Notes under the pieces: model-generated
What the model was told of the DNA's origin: nothing
Databases searched by the model: none
The model's input: only the letters and a program-made list of their open reading frames with translations
Shown: positions 1 through 8,087 of the stretch, piece by piece
Layout: each line of letters opens with the position of its first letter
Position numbering within the stretch: position 1 is the stretch's first letter
From: Granulicella pectinivorans
GTDB taxonomy: Bacteria > Acidobacteriota > Terriglobia > Terriglobales > Acidobacteriaceae
Direction of reading: 5' to 3'
Length of the DNA: 64,000 nt
Assembly: GCF_900114625.1 (NCBI RefSeq)
Contig: NZ_FOZL01000001.1
Coordinates: 3,286,001 to 3,350,000, forward strand
Position numbers and translations under genes: made by a program

Positions 1-614
1 TCGCTCAGCTCACCTTCAAGAACGCCCATGCTGGCCGTGCCCTCCGTCTCCACCAGCCCCGGGTTCAGGCTGTTCACGCGGATCTTGCGCGGTCCAAGCT
101 CCTTCGACAACGAGGTGGTGATCGAATCGACCGCGCCCTTCGTCGCCGAATACACCGAGCCGTAAGCCGGCGCCGATGTAGCCACAAGCGATCCGATGTT
201 GATCACCGATCCGCCCTCCGGCCCAGCCAGCTTCACGAACTCCTTCGTCGAGAGCAGCAGCCCAAGCACGTTCAGGTTGAACTGCCGGTGAAACTCCTCG
301 GGCTCAACCGCTTCGATGGCCCCAAAGGCATAGACGCCTGCGTTGTTGACCAGGATATCCAGCCTGCCGTACTGCTTCTTGATCGCAGCAAACGTAGCCT
401 CAATCTCTGCGGGCTTCGAGAAGTCGCCCTGCACCGCGATGGCCTTGCCACCCGCGTGCGTAATGTCGGCGACCGTCTTATCCGCGCCCGCCTTGCTGCT
501 TGCGTAGTTCACCACCACGGTGGCTCCCGCCGCCGCGAGCTTGCGTGCAATGGAAGCGCCGATGCCCTTCGAGGCGCCGGTAACGAGTGCGATCTTGTCT
601 GCGAGAGTGCTCAT
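1..614 (-). CDS. SDR-family oxidoreductase (partial, runs off left edge)
   Basis: Reading leftwards from ATG at 614 this gives a classical short-chain dehydrogenase: N-terminal TGASKGIG dinucleotide-binding loop, NNAG at the end of strand 4, and the YSATK catalytic Tyr/Lys motif. The substrate cannot be read; such enzymes reduce or oxidise carbonyl/hydroxyl groups with NAD(P)H. The start is supported by AAGGAG seven bases before the ATG. The C-terminus (about 40 residues in a typical 245-residue member) lies beyond position 1. An ArsR regulator lies upstream on the same strand with 116 bp between, so co-regulation is likely. A short inverted repeat, TTCGA/TCGAA with 6-nt spacer at 638-653, sits in that gap and could be its operator. 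Confidence 0.9.
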   Translation of the reverse strand, partial: MSTLADKIALVTGASKGIGASIARKLAAAGATVVVNYASSKAGADKTVADITHAGGKAIAVQGDFSKPAEIEATFAAIKKQYGRLDILVNNAGVYAFGAIEAVEPEEFHRQFNLNVLGLLLSTKEFVKLAGPEGGSVINIGSLVATSAPAYGSVYSATKGAVDSITTSLSKELGPRKIRVNSLNPGLVETEGTASMGVLEGELS

Positions 615-730
615 GGTGTTACTCCTTATTTCTATACTTCGACAACTATCGAATAGATGAGGCGAAAAATAAGAAGGATTCAACAAACGCTAGAAAGAGG
701 CGTGTGGATACCCGCCACCCGCGCAGAATC

Positions 731-1015
731 TTAGATTTGATTCAACTGTGCCAGATACGCCTGCCAAACATCGCGCCGGGGCTCAAGATTCTTGAACCGC
801 CCATCCTTCGATACCTGGATCAGGTCCGCGATCTCCAACTCCCGCAGGTGGTGCGAGGCCGTCGCCGCCGAGATCGGCAGCCCGGCACACGATCCTCCGC
901 AGTTCATCACCTCTTCCGAGGCGTAAATCCGCCGCAGCATCTCATAGCGCGTCGGGTCGGAGAGAGCCCGCGTGATGCGCTGAAACTGCTCGGCAGTGAG
1001 TTCCGTCGTAACCAT
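731..1015 (-). CDS. ArsR-family winged-helix transcriptional regulator
   Basis: A 94-residue protein of the usual ArsR/SmtB size. It shows the winged-helix core: ALSDPTRYEMLRRI in the first helices and TASHHLRELEIADLI as recognition helix and wing entry. The family represses short operons and often releases DNA on binding a metal or other ligand. Cysteines occur in MNCGGSCAG (around residue 40), ahead of the recognition helix, so a thiol or metal sensor is possible but not shown. It lies upstream of and parallel to the SDR gene at 614, its likely target. Confidence 0.85.
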   Translation of the reverse strand: MVTTELTAEQFQRITRALSDPTRYEMLRRIYASEEVMNCGGSCAGLPISAATASHHLRELEIADLIQVSKDGRFKNLEPRRDVWQAYLAQLNQI

Positions 1016-1067
1016 GCTCTTTCATTAGATCATCCGGGGCTGCAAGCGGATGCAGCCCCGGCCGTCG

Positions 1068-2660
1068 TCACAGTCCTTCCGCAAACACCTGCTCATACGC
1101 GGGCAACGTCAGGAACGTCGTGAACTTCTTGCTCGCCACCAGGTCCCGCATCAGATCCGCCGCCTGCAGATACGCCTGGAACCGATCGTCGTCCACCTTG
1201 GGCCGTGTCATCGCAAGCTCATCCTGGATCACCTGCTCGATCAGCCCCTCTGTCACTGGAAGCCCATCATCCATCACCGCATGATGATGCACCCACTGCC
1301 AGAGCTGCGCCCGGCTGATCTCGGCGGTGGCGGCATCCTCCATCAGGTTGAACAGCGGCACGCACCCGATCCCACGCAGCCAGGCCTCCACATACCCCAG
1401 CCCGACAGCCACGTTCTGCCGCACGCCCGCCTCGGAGATCGTCCCTTCGGGAACCCGAAGCAGGTCGTCCGCGGTGCAGTGATAGTCCGGAAGCTGCTTG
1501 TCGATCTGGTTCGGCTGCGGCATCACGCGGTCGAAGACCTCGAGCGCAATCGGCACCAGCCCCGGGTGCGCCACCCATGTCCCGTCGTGCCCGTCGGTAG
1601 CCTCGCGCTCCTTGTCGGCGCGCACCTGGGTGAGAGCCTTCTCGTTCGCCACCGGATCGCTCTTGATCGGGATAAACGCACTCATCCCGCCCATCGCCGG
1701 AGCGTTTCTGCGATGACACGTCTTGATCGCCAGCTTCGAGTAGCTCCGCATGAAGTGCGTCGTCATCGTCACCTGTCCGCGATCCGGCAGCAGCATCGTC
1801 TGGTCGCCCGCAAACTTCTTGATGAACGAGAAAATATAGTCCCAGCGTCCGCAGTTCAGCCCCGCTGAATGGTCCCGCAGCTCATACAGAATCTCGTCCA
1901 TCTCGAACGTCGCCAGAATCGTCTCGATCAGCACGGTCCCCTTGATCGTCCCATGCGGAATCCCCAGCGTCTCCTCCGCCAGTGTGAACGCCTCGTTCCA
2001 CAGCCGCGCCTCAAGGTGCGACTCCATCTTCGGCAGATAGAAGTAGGGCCCCGAACCTCGGCTCAGCAGCTCCTTCGCGTTGTGGAAGACATACAGCCCA
2101 AAGTCGAATAGTCCGCCCGACATCGGCTGCCCATCGACCAGCATGTGCCTCTCTTCCAGGTGCCAGCCACGCGCCCGCACAAACAACACCGCGGGCTTTT
2201 CGATTAGCTTGTAGGCCTTACCCGTCTTCGGATCGTCGAACGTGATCGTCCGCCGCACTGCGTCGTAAAGGTTCGCCTGCCCCTCCAGAACATTCGCCCA
2301 GGTTGGCGTGGTGGAGTCCTCGAAGTCCGCCATGAACACCTTCGCGCCGGAGTTCAGCGCGTTGATGATCATCTTGCGATCCACCGGCCCTGTGATCTCC
2401 ACGCGCCGGTCTTGCAGGTCCGCGGGCAGGGAAGCGATCGTCCAGTCCCCAGCACGAATCGCAGCCGTCTCAGGCAGAAAGTCCGGCCTTTCGCCCGCAT
2501 CCAGCCGGGCCTGCCGCATCGTCCGTGCGTTCAACAGATCCAGCCGCCGGGCATTGAATGCGCGGTGCAGCTTGGCCAGGAACGCAATCGCGTCAGTCGT
2601 AAGGACAGCGGGGTGTGTGATCGCGGCGGTAAAGGTCACGCCTTCAGGAAGTGCAGTCAT
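1068..2660 (-). CDS. aceB: malate synthase A
   Basis: Malate synthase condenses glyoxylate with acetyl-CoA to (S)-malate in the glyoxylate shunt, letting cells grow on acetate or fatty acids. The protein (530 aa, typical of the short AceB type) carries RRVEITGPVDRKM, VFMADFEDSTTPTW, LIETILATFEMDEIL and HDGTWVAHPGL, all hallmark segments of AceB. I chose ATG 2660 because AGAGGA lies eight bases upstream; an in-frame ATG at 2681 would add seven residues but lacks a comparable ribosome site. No isocitrate lyase gene is in the window. A perfect 11-bp inverted repeat (2740-2772) lies 80 bp upstream and is a candidate control site. Confidence 0.95.
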   Translation of the reverse strand: MTALPEGVTFTAAITHPAVLTTDAIAFLAKLHRAFNARRLDLLNARTMRQARLDAGERPDFLPETAAIRAGDWTIASLPADLQDRRVEITGPVDRKMIINALNSGAKVFMADFEDSTTPTWANVLEGQANLYDAVRRTITFDDPKTGKAYKLIEKPAVLFVRARGWHLEERHMLVDGQPMSGGLFDFGLYVFHNAKELLSRGSGPYFYLPKMESHLEARLWNEAFTLAEETLGIPHGTIKGTVLIETILATFEMDEILYELRDHSAGLNCGRWDYIFSFIKKFAGDQTMLLPDRGQVTMTTHFMRSYSKLAIKTCHRRNAPAMGGMSAFIPIKSDPVANEKALTQVRADKEREATDGHDGTWVAHPGLVPIALEVFDRVMPQPNQIDKQLPDYHCTADDLLRVPEGTISEAGVRQNVAVGLGYVEAWLRGIGCVPLFNLMEDAATAEISRAQLWQWVHHHAVMDDGLPVTEGLIEQVIQDELAMTRPKVDDDRFQAYLQAADLMRDLVASKKFTTFLTLPAYEQVFAEGL

Positions 2661-2739
2661 GGAATTCATCCTCTTTTGCATTGCGGGCGAGAGCCCTGAA
2701 ATCTAAACTTCGTTACCTGCGACGAGCCGTGATTCTAAA

Positions 2740-2772
2740 CGTTGTTTGGCTCCCATCTTGCGCCAAACAACG
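2740..2772. promoter_or_regulatory. perfect 11-bp inverted repeat upstream of aceB
   Basis: CGTTGTTTGGC at 2740-2750 pairs exactly with GCCAAACAACG at 2762-2772 around an 11-nt spacer. It lies between the 3' end of the hydratase gene (2832) and the aceB start (2660), both on the minus strand. There is no T-run after the stem on the minus strand, so an operator for aceB is more likely than an intrinsic terminator, but either is possible. Confidence 0.5.
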
Positions 2773-2831
2773 CTTGGAACCCCAGGATCAAGGACACCGG
2801 CTCAACGCTCGAACCATTCTGACCCACCCCA

Positions 2832-3617
2832 CTAAAACTCACTCGGAGCAAACCGCAGCGTAACCCGCCCCGCGTTCTGGAAGCTGACATCCACCGTCGA
2901 ACCAGCCTCGGCCTGCGTATTCCCCGTCCACGATCCGGTCGTGATCCACTGTCCTGCCTTCAGTCCACCGGTGCGGGCCGTACCGTGATTTGCCAGCCAG
3001 GGAATCAGCTTCAGCAGATCGCCCGAAGTATTCGATCCCGTGCGCTCCACCCGAATTGTGCCGTCGACCGCCAGCGCGACCTTCTCGGCATTCCAGTCGA
3101 TCGTCTGCCATCCTTCGATGGCCGGCCCATAAATCAGGCCGCCGTGCATCTGCAGGTCCGCCCATCCCGAGAACTTGTCCGCCGCCGTAGGATCGATCAA
3201 ACCCGCCTCCAGCACCTCGATCACCGGGTGGCAACTGCCAACTGCGGCCAGAGCCTCTTCGCGGCTGTACGGCGTGGCGCGTGCTGGCAGGTCGTGCGCA
3301 AGCTGGAACGCAATCTCGGCCTCAAGCCCGCGATAGCGCCACTGCGCCCCCGAAAGCAGCGATCCCCCCGGCGCAATCCAGCCCAGCGGCATCGGCGCAA
3401 ACATCGGCGTCGCCTCCGCGTTGGGAGCGCCAATCTTGTACCCGCCCACCGGACCAAAAGCCTGGGCCATCGCGTCCTGAACCCAATACGACTCTTCGAT
3501 CGTCGTCGGACGAATCTCCACCGGCAGGTCGGCGATAGGGGTCGAGGTGCGGCGTGCATCCAGCAGTAGATTCACGGCTTGGAGAAGTTGAGACTCACGG
3601 ACGGCGCTGATAGACAT
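2832..3617 (-). CDS. 2-oxopent-4-enoate hydratase / fumarylacetoacetate-hydrolase-family protein (MhpD-like)
   Basis: A 261-residue protein of the MhpD/DmpE/DmpH family, which hydrates or decarboxylates 2-oxo-dienoates in meta-cleavage degradation of aromatics. Supporting segments are the acidic metal-ligand region YRGLEAEIAFQL, CHPVIEVLEAGL, and the C-terminal GLKAGQWITTGSWTG where the family has a typical (A/T)G(D/Q)xIxTGS motif. Start ATG 3617 has AAGGAG about ten bases upstream; a longer reading frame to 4073 runs antisense through ftsQ and is rejected. No other meta-cleavage genes are adjacent, so its substrate is unknown. It is transcribed divergently from ftsQ. Confidence 0.8.
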   Translation of the reverse strand: MSISAVRESQLLQAVNLLLDARRTSTPIADLPVEIRPTTIEESYWVQDAMAQAFGPVGGYKIGAPNAEATPMFAPMPLGWIAPGGSLLSGAQWRYRGLEAEIAFQLAHDLPARATPYSREEALAAVGSCHPVIEVLEAGLIDPTAADKFSGWADLQMHGGLIYGPAIEGWQTIDWNAEKVALAVDGTIRVERTGSNTSGDLLKLIPWLANHGTARTGGLKAGQWITTGSWTGNTQAEAGSTVDVSFQNAGRVTLRFAPSEF

Positions 3618-3755
3618 AGGGGGCAAACTCCTTCGGCATTCAGTGTCGCCCATGCGACCCGGTTCTGTCTCGCAGGTTCCTGTATGGATACCCCCTGCGC
3701 CGAGCGGTCCGAATCCTACATTCCAAACGCTATAGTGGGGTACGGGTATACGGAA

Positions 3756-4913
3756 ATGGCAATGCAGGAGATGGATGAGCAGGGCTTTGGCTCGGATACG
3801 CCCTCGGGCGCACGCCGCGTCAGCGGTGTATCGTCGAGCCGCCGCGTCGACCGCCAGACCGGTCGTGCCGGCTTTGGCGCCCAGTTTCGCCTGCGCTTCA
3901 GCCGCTCCGTCATGCCACGCACCCAAAAGGGACGCATCGCCGGAGCCGTAGCTCTCTTCGCTTCCCTCGGCCTCCTCGCCGGTGCCGGATACGAAGGCCA
4001 GCACTTCCTCCTGCACGATGAGCGCTTCGTCGTCCCCGGTTCCTCCGCCATTCAGATTGAGGGCAACAGCCACCTCACCCGCGCCCAGCTTCTATCGGTC
4101 TTCGGAGAAGATGTCGACCGCAACATCTTCACCGTCTCGCTGGCCCAGCGTCGCACCGAACTCGAGCGCCTCCCATGGGTCGAGCACGCCACCGTTATGC
4201 GCCTTCTGCCCGATCGTCTGCGCGTCTCCATCGTCGAGCGCACTCCCGTAGCCTTCGTCCGGCAGGGAAGCAAGATTGGTCTCGTCGACCGCACCGGCGT
4301 CCTGCTCGATATGGACGATGACTCCGAGACCGCCAGCAAGGGAGCGCCGGTCCAATACTCGTTCCCCGTCGTCACGGGCGTCTCCGAGGACGATCCCGCC
4401 TCCGTTCGCTCCGCGCGGATGAAAATCTACCTCAAATTCGCCAGCGACCTCGACAGCTCAAAGGAGAACATCTCCTCGAAGCTCTCCGAGGTCGACCTCT
4501 CGAACCCCGAGGACGTCAAAGCCCTCATCCCCGACCATGGCACGGAGATCCTCGTCCACTTCGGCGACTCCGACTACCTGGACCGTTACCGCAAGTTCGA
4601 AGCCCAGCTTCCGCAGTGGCACACGCAGTACCCGAAACTCGCCTCAGCGGACATGCGCTACGACCGCCAAGTTGTCCTCGAGATGCAGGCTGGAGCCTCC
4701 GTCCCCACCAACAACACCCAGACGGCCGAAGCCTCCGATCCCACGCCTGCGCCCATCAAGCACGCGGCTCCCAGGCCCGCCGCGAAGAAGACAGCCGCCC
4801 CCGAAAGGGGAAGGCCGCACACAAAACTGGCCGCAATGGGACAGCCGCACTTCCCGGATGAATCCGCACCCACTGGCAAACACGTTATATCCTCAAAGCC
4901 AGCAAGGCAGTAA
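3756..4913 (+). CDS. ftsQ: cell division protein FtsQ
   Basis: FtsQ is a bitopic inner-membrane divisome protein that links early (FtsA/FtsZ) and late (FtsL/B/W/I) components. From ATG 3756 the protein has a basic cytoplasmic N-terminus, one membrane segment (about residues 61-80, IAGAVALFASLGLLAG), a POTRA domain (about 92-167, IQIEGNSHLTRAQLL ... RLRVSIVERTPVAF) and a beta domain. A roughly 60-residue Pro/Ala/Lys-rich tail follows. ATG 3762 and 3771 are alternatives; the latter has AGGAG too close in front. It lies 36 bp before ftsA. No mur genes precede it here, unlike many dcw clusters. Confidence 0.9.
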   Translation: MAMQEMDEQGFGSDTPSGARRVSGVSSSRRVDRQTGRAGFGAQFRLRFSRSVMPRTQKGRIAGAVALFASLGLLAGAGYEGQHFLLHDERFVVPGSSAIQIEGNSHLTRAQLLSVFGEDVDRNIFTVSLAQRRTELERLPWVEHATVMRLLPDRLRVSIVERTPVAFVRQGSKIGLVDRTGVLLDMDDDSETASKGAPVQYSFPVVTGVSEDDPASVRSARMKIYLKFASDLDSSKENISSKLSEVDLSNPEDVKALIPDHGTEILVHFGDSDYLDRYRKFEAQLPQWHTQYPKLASADMRYDRQVVLEMQAGASVPTNNTQTAEASDPTPAPIKHAAPRPAAKKTAAPERGRPHTKLAAMGQPHFPDESAPTGKHVISSKPARQ

Positions 4914-4949
4914 GGTAACGAAGGTAACGATTTGTCTCCCCGGGACTCC

Positions 4950-6158
4950 ATGAATCCAAAGCCTGAAAGCCTCATCACGGTGCTCGACGCGGGGAGCGCC
5001 AAGACGTGCGTACTCGTCGCGGAGGTCACCGACGGCGTCCTCCGCTATCGCGGACACGGCATCGAGCTCTCCAAAGGCATGCGCAAAGGCCTCATCGCGG
5101 AACTCGGCCCTGCCGCCGAGGCCATCAACCGCGCCGCCCTCACCGCCGAGCGCGTCGCCAAGGCTGGTATTGAATCCTGTGTCGTCGGCATCGGTGGCGT
5201 GCACGTCCGCGGCATCAACTCCCGTGGCGGCATCAGCATGGGCAGCCGTATGCGCGAGATCACCCGCGAAGAGGTCCGCGCCGCCGTCGATCGCGCCCGC
5301 TCCATCGCCCTCCCGCCCGACCGCGAAGTCCTCCATCTGCTCCCGCAGGAGTTCATCCTCGACGACCAGGCCGGCATCCACGATCCCGTCGGCATGGTCG
5401 GCAACAAGCTTGAGGTCAACCTGCACCTCTCCACCTGCTCCGGCGGCGTCGCCCAGTCCGTCATCACCTGCGCCAACCGCGCCGGCCTCGAGGTAACCGA
5501 CACCATCTACGAGGGCATCGCCGCCGCCGAGTCCATCCTCTCGGCCGACGAGCGCGAACTGGGTGTCTGCGTGGCCGACATCGGCGCCAGCACCACCGAA
5601 CTCGCCGTCTTCTTCGAGGGCTCCATCGCCCACACCGCCGTCCTCCCCATCGGCGGAGACCACTTCACCAACGACTTGGCGGTAGGTCTTCATGTAACCG
5701 TCGAAGAGGCCGAGGAATTGAAACGCGTCTACGGCAACTGCGTCGTCACCTCCGTCCCCCAGCTCAACGAGATTGAGATCGGCCGTGCCCAGCCCCGCAT
5801 GGTCCGCCAGCGCTTCCTCGCCGAAATCCTCGAGCCCCGCGCCCGCGAGCTCTTCACCATGCTCCGCGACAACCTCCGCCAGGGCGGCGTCCTCGAGGCC
5901 CTCGGTGCCGGATGCGTCATGACCGGCGGCGGGGCCCGCCTCGTAGGCCTCCAGGACAACGCCGAATCCCTCCTCCGCGTCCCCGTCCGCATTGGCTCAC
6001 CCGTCCACATGTCCCGCATGCCCGAGGAGCTCAACGGCCCCGAGTTCGCCGTAGCCGTCGGCATGCTCCTCTACACCCACCGCACCCAGATGCGCCGCGC
6101 CAACGAGACCCAGGGCCTCCGCGCGAAGCTCCGCGGCATCTTCGCCGGCAACGCGTAG
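4950..6158 (+). CDS. ftsA: cell division protein FtsA
   Basis: An actin-like ATPase that tethers FtsZ to the membrane and recruits later divisome proteins. It shows the phosphate-1 segment LDAGSAKTCVLVAEV near the N-terminus and the SHS2/1C region around GIGGVHVRGINSRGG. The phosphate-2 loop is CVADIGASTTELAVF, and the adenosine motif is VMTGGGARLVG. The C-terminal GLRAKLRGIF is the amphipathic membrane-targeting helix. ATG 4950 is chosen; a TTG 18 bases upstream is in frame but would add six atypical residues. It sits between ftsQ and ftsZ. Confidence 0.95.
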   Translation: MNPKPESLITVLDAGSAKTCVLVAEVTDGVLRYRGHGIELSKGMRKGLIAELGPAAEAINRAALTAERVAKAGIESCVVGIGGVHVRGINSRGGISMGSRMREITREEVRAAVDRARSIALPPDREVLHLLPQEFILDDQAGIHDPVGMVGNKLEVNLHLSTCSGGVAQSVITCANRAGLEVTDTIYEGIAAAESILSADERELGVCVADIGASTTELAVFFEGSIAHTAVLPIGGDHFTNDLAVGLHVTVEEAEELKRVYGNCVVTSVPQLNEIEIGRAQPRMVRQRFLAEILEPRARELFTMLRDNLRQGGVLEALGAGCVMTGGGARLVGLQDNAESLLRVPVRIGSPVHMSRMPEELNGPEFAVAVGMLLYTHRTQMRRANETQGLRAKLRGIFAGNA

Positions 6159-6259
6159 CCTCTCCGGTCCGGTTTTCCTCCGAAATCCCCATCGGGAATC
6201 CAGATTGCCAATTCCCATTTGCGCTCCGGGGTTTGGTTTCCGCGCGGAAGATGACAAAA

Positions 6260-6292
6260 TCAATACAAGAACACGCAACAGTCTTGTATTGA
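6260..6292 (+). promoter_or_regulatory. 11-bp hairpin in the ftsZ leader, adjoining the ribosome-binding site
   Basis: TCAATACAAGA (6260-6270) pairs perfectly with TCTTGTATTGA (6282-6292) around an 11-nt loop. The last stem bases (GA) are the first bases of the GAGGGG ribosome-binding region of ftsZ, 15 bases before its ATG. The structure could mask the ribosome site, be a protein-binding operator, or attenuate read-through from ftsA; no T-run follows directly. Confidence 0.6.
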
Positions 6293-6306
6293 GGGGCTCT
6301 TTTTAT

Positions 6307-7941
6307 ATGTCGAATGCACCGGATGACCTCCGTATCCACTACCACGACGAGATCTCGCAAGGCGCGCGAATCAAGGTCATCGGCGTCGGCGGCGGTGGAA
6401 ACAACGCCGTAAACCGCATGATCGCGGCCAAGGTCGAAGGCGTCGAGTTCATCGTCGCCAACACGGATGTCCAGGCCCTGCAGACCTCGAACGCCCCCGT
6501 CAAGCTCCAACTCGGTGTCAAGCTCACCAACGGCCTCGGCGCCGGCTCCAACCCCGACATCGGTCGCCGTGCCGCCCTCGAAGACTCCGACAAGATCATC
6601 GAAGCCCTCGAAGGCGCCGACATGGTCTTCGTCACCACCGGCCTCGGCGGCGGAACCGGCACCGGAGCCGCCCCCGTCATCGCCTCCCTCGCCTCGGAAA
6701 TGGGAGCCCTCACCGTAGCCGTCGTCACCCAGCCCTTCGCCTTCGAAGGCAAGCGCCGCATGCTCCAGGCCGAGCGCGGCCTCAAGGAGCTCCTCGAGTC
6801 CGTAGACACCCTCATCGTCATTCCCAACGAAAAGCTCCTCGCCGTCGCGAAGGACGCAGGCTTTTTCGAGTCCTTCCGCATCGCCGACGACGTCCTCCGT
6901 CAGGGCGTCCAGGGCATCTCCGATATCATCACCATCCCAGGCGTCATCAACCGCGACTTCGCCGACGTCAAGACCACCATCGCCGGCATGGGGTACGCCG
7001 TCATGGGCACCGCCCAGCGCAACGGTGAAAACCGCGCCGTCGACGCCGCCATCGCCGCCATGGCCTCACCCCTCCTCGAAGCCGGTGCCATCGACGGGGC
7101 CAAGGGCATCCTCATCAACATCACCGGCTCCTCGAACCTCAAGCTCTCCGAGGTCAACGCCGCCTCCTCCATGATCCAGAACGCTGCCCACGAAGACGCC
7201 AACATCATCTTCGGTGCCGTGCTCGACGAAAGCATGGGCGACGAGGTCAAGATCACCGTCATCGCCACCGGCTTCAAGCAGGACCAGCAGCCGCAGCGCC
7301 GCGAGCGCATGCTCGCCGAGGCCACCCTCCCCACGCACGTCCCGATCCTCCCACGCACGCCGCCCTCCCGCCCCGTGCCTCCGCCGTTCGCCAGCCAGAC
7401 CCCCCGCGAGGCCGAGGTCATCACCACGCCGGTCATCGAGGCCCGTCCGCTCCATCCGCGCCAGGAGCCCGACTCCCGGCAGGACCGTTACGAGGTCGCC
7501 CCCGTCGAGCAGTTGGAACAGCAGGCCGCTCATTGGGATGACGAGCACCAATACGCGCCCGACGATGACGACGAGGTGGCGCCCCCTTTTGTTGACGCCT
7601 TCCCGACGCAGCCGGTCGTCGTGATGCGCGAGCCCGAGCTCAAGCCGGTTCCAGCCTCCGTCTTCGACGACGACTTCTTCCGCTCCTCCACCTTTGGCCG
7701 TCCCGTCGAGAGCTTCCGGCCCGAGACCCACCGCGACCAGGCCCCTCGTTCGCCCGAGGACTACGACATCCCCAAGCCCCTGCGCATCCAATATGCAGAG
7801 GCCCGCGAGTCCGCACCCGGAGCCGTCGTTCCCGAACCCACCGTGCGCGTCCCGTCCTTCGCCGGCGCTCAGCCACCGGTCACCACCCAACCCGAGCCGG
7901 ACGAGCTGGACATCCCCGCTTTCCTCCGTCGCGGCAACTAA
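6307..7941 (+). CDS. ftsZ: cell division protein FtsZ
   Basis: The tubulin-like GTPase that polymerises into the division ring. From ATG 6307 (GAGGGG upstream) it shows IGVGGGGNNAVNRM, the tubulin signature GGGTGTGAAPV (about residues 114-124), the catalytic T7 loop NRDFADVKT (about 215), a long Pro/acidic variable linker, and the conserved C-terminal peptide DELDIPAFLRR that binds FtsA. At 544 residues it is longer than most FtsZ (380-420); the excess is the linker (about 330-525). Confidence 0.97.
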   Translation: MSNAPDDLRIHYHDEISQGARIKVIGVGGGGNNAVNRMIAAKVEGVEFIVANTDVQALQTSNAPVKLQLGVKLTNGLGAGSNPDIGRRAALEDSDKIIEALEGADMVFVTTGLGGGTGTGAAPVIASLASEMGALTVAVVTQPFAFEGKRRMLQAERGLKELLESVDTLIVIPNEKLLAVAKDAGFFESFRIADDVLRQGVQGISDIITIPGVINRDFADVKTTIAGMGYAVMGTAQRNGENRAVDAAIAAMASPLLEAGAIDGAKGILINITGSSNLKLSEVNAASSMIQNAAHEDANIIFGAVLDESMGDEVKITVIATGFKQDQQPQRRERMLAEATLPTHVPILPRTPPSRPVPPPFASQTPREAEVITTPVIEARPLHPRQEPDSRQDRYEVAPVEQLEQQAAHWDDEHQYAPDDDDEVAPPFVDAFPTQPVVVMREPELKPVPASVFDDDFFRSSTFGRPVESFRPETHRDQAPRSPEDYDIPKPLRIQYAEARESAPGAVVPEPTVRVPSFAGAQPPVTTQPEPDELDIPAFLRRGN

Positions 7942-8087
7942 ACCGCCCTCGGTTCTGCTTTGCCGTTGTTCTTGTCTTCTAAAGCCAATCGCAATTCTTA
8001 GATCGCTCTAGGACAAACGAACGAAACTTTGGCACCGGAATTGTCTTCTAATCTGCAGTACAGGTCGGTTTGGCGGAGGTTTTTTTG

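Noticed and set aside
3618..4073. N-terminal extension of the MhpD-like gene
   Set aside because: It is antisense to ftsQ, while a good ribosome site and the family start are at 3617.
7972..8051. TTGTCTTCTAA direct repeat (7972-7982, 8041-8051) as a regulator site before the transpeptidase gene
   Set aside because: Only 11 bp with no symmetry or promoter alignment; chance cannot be excluded.
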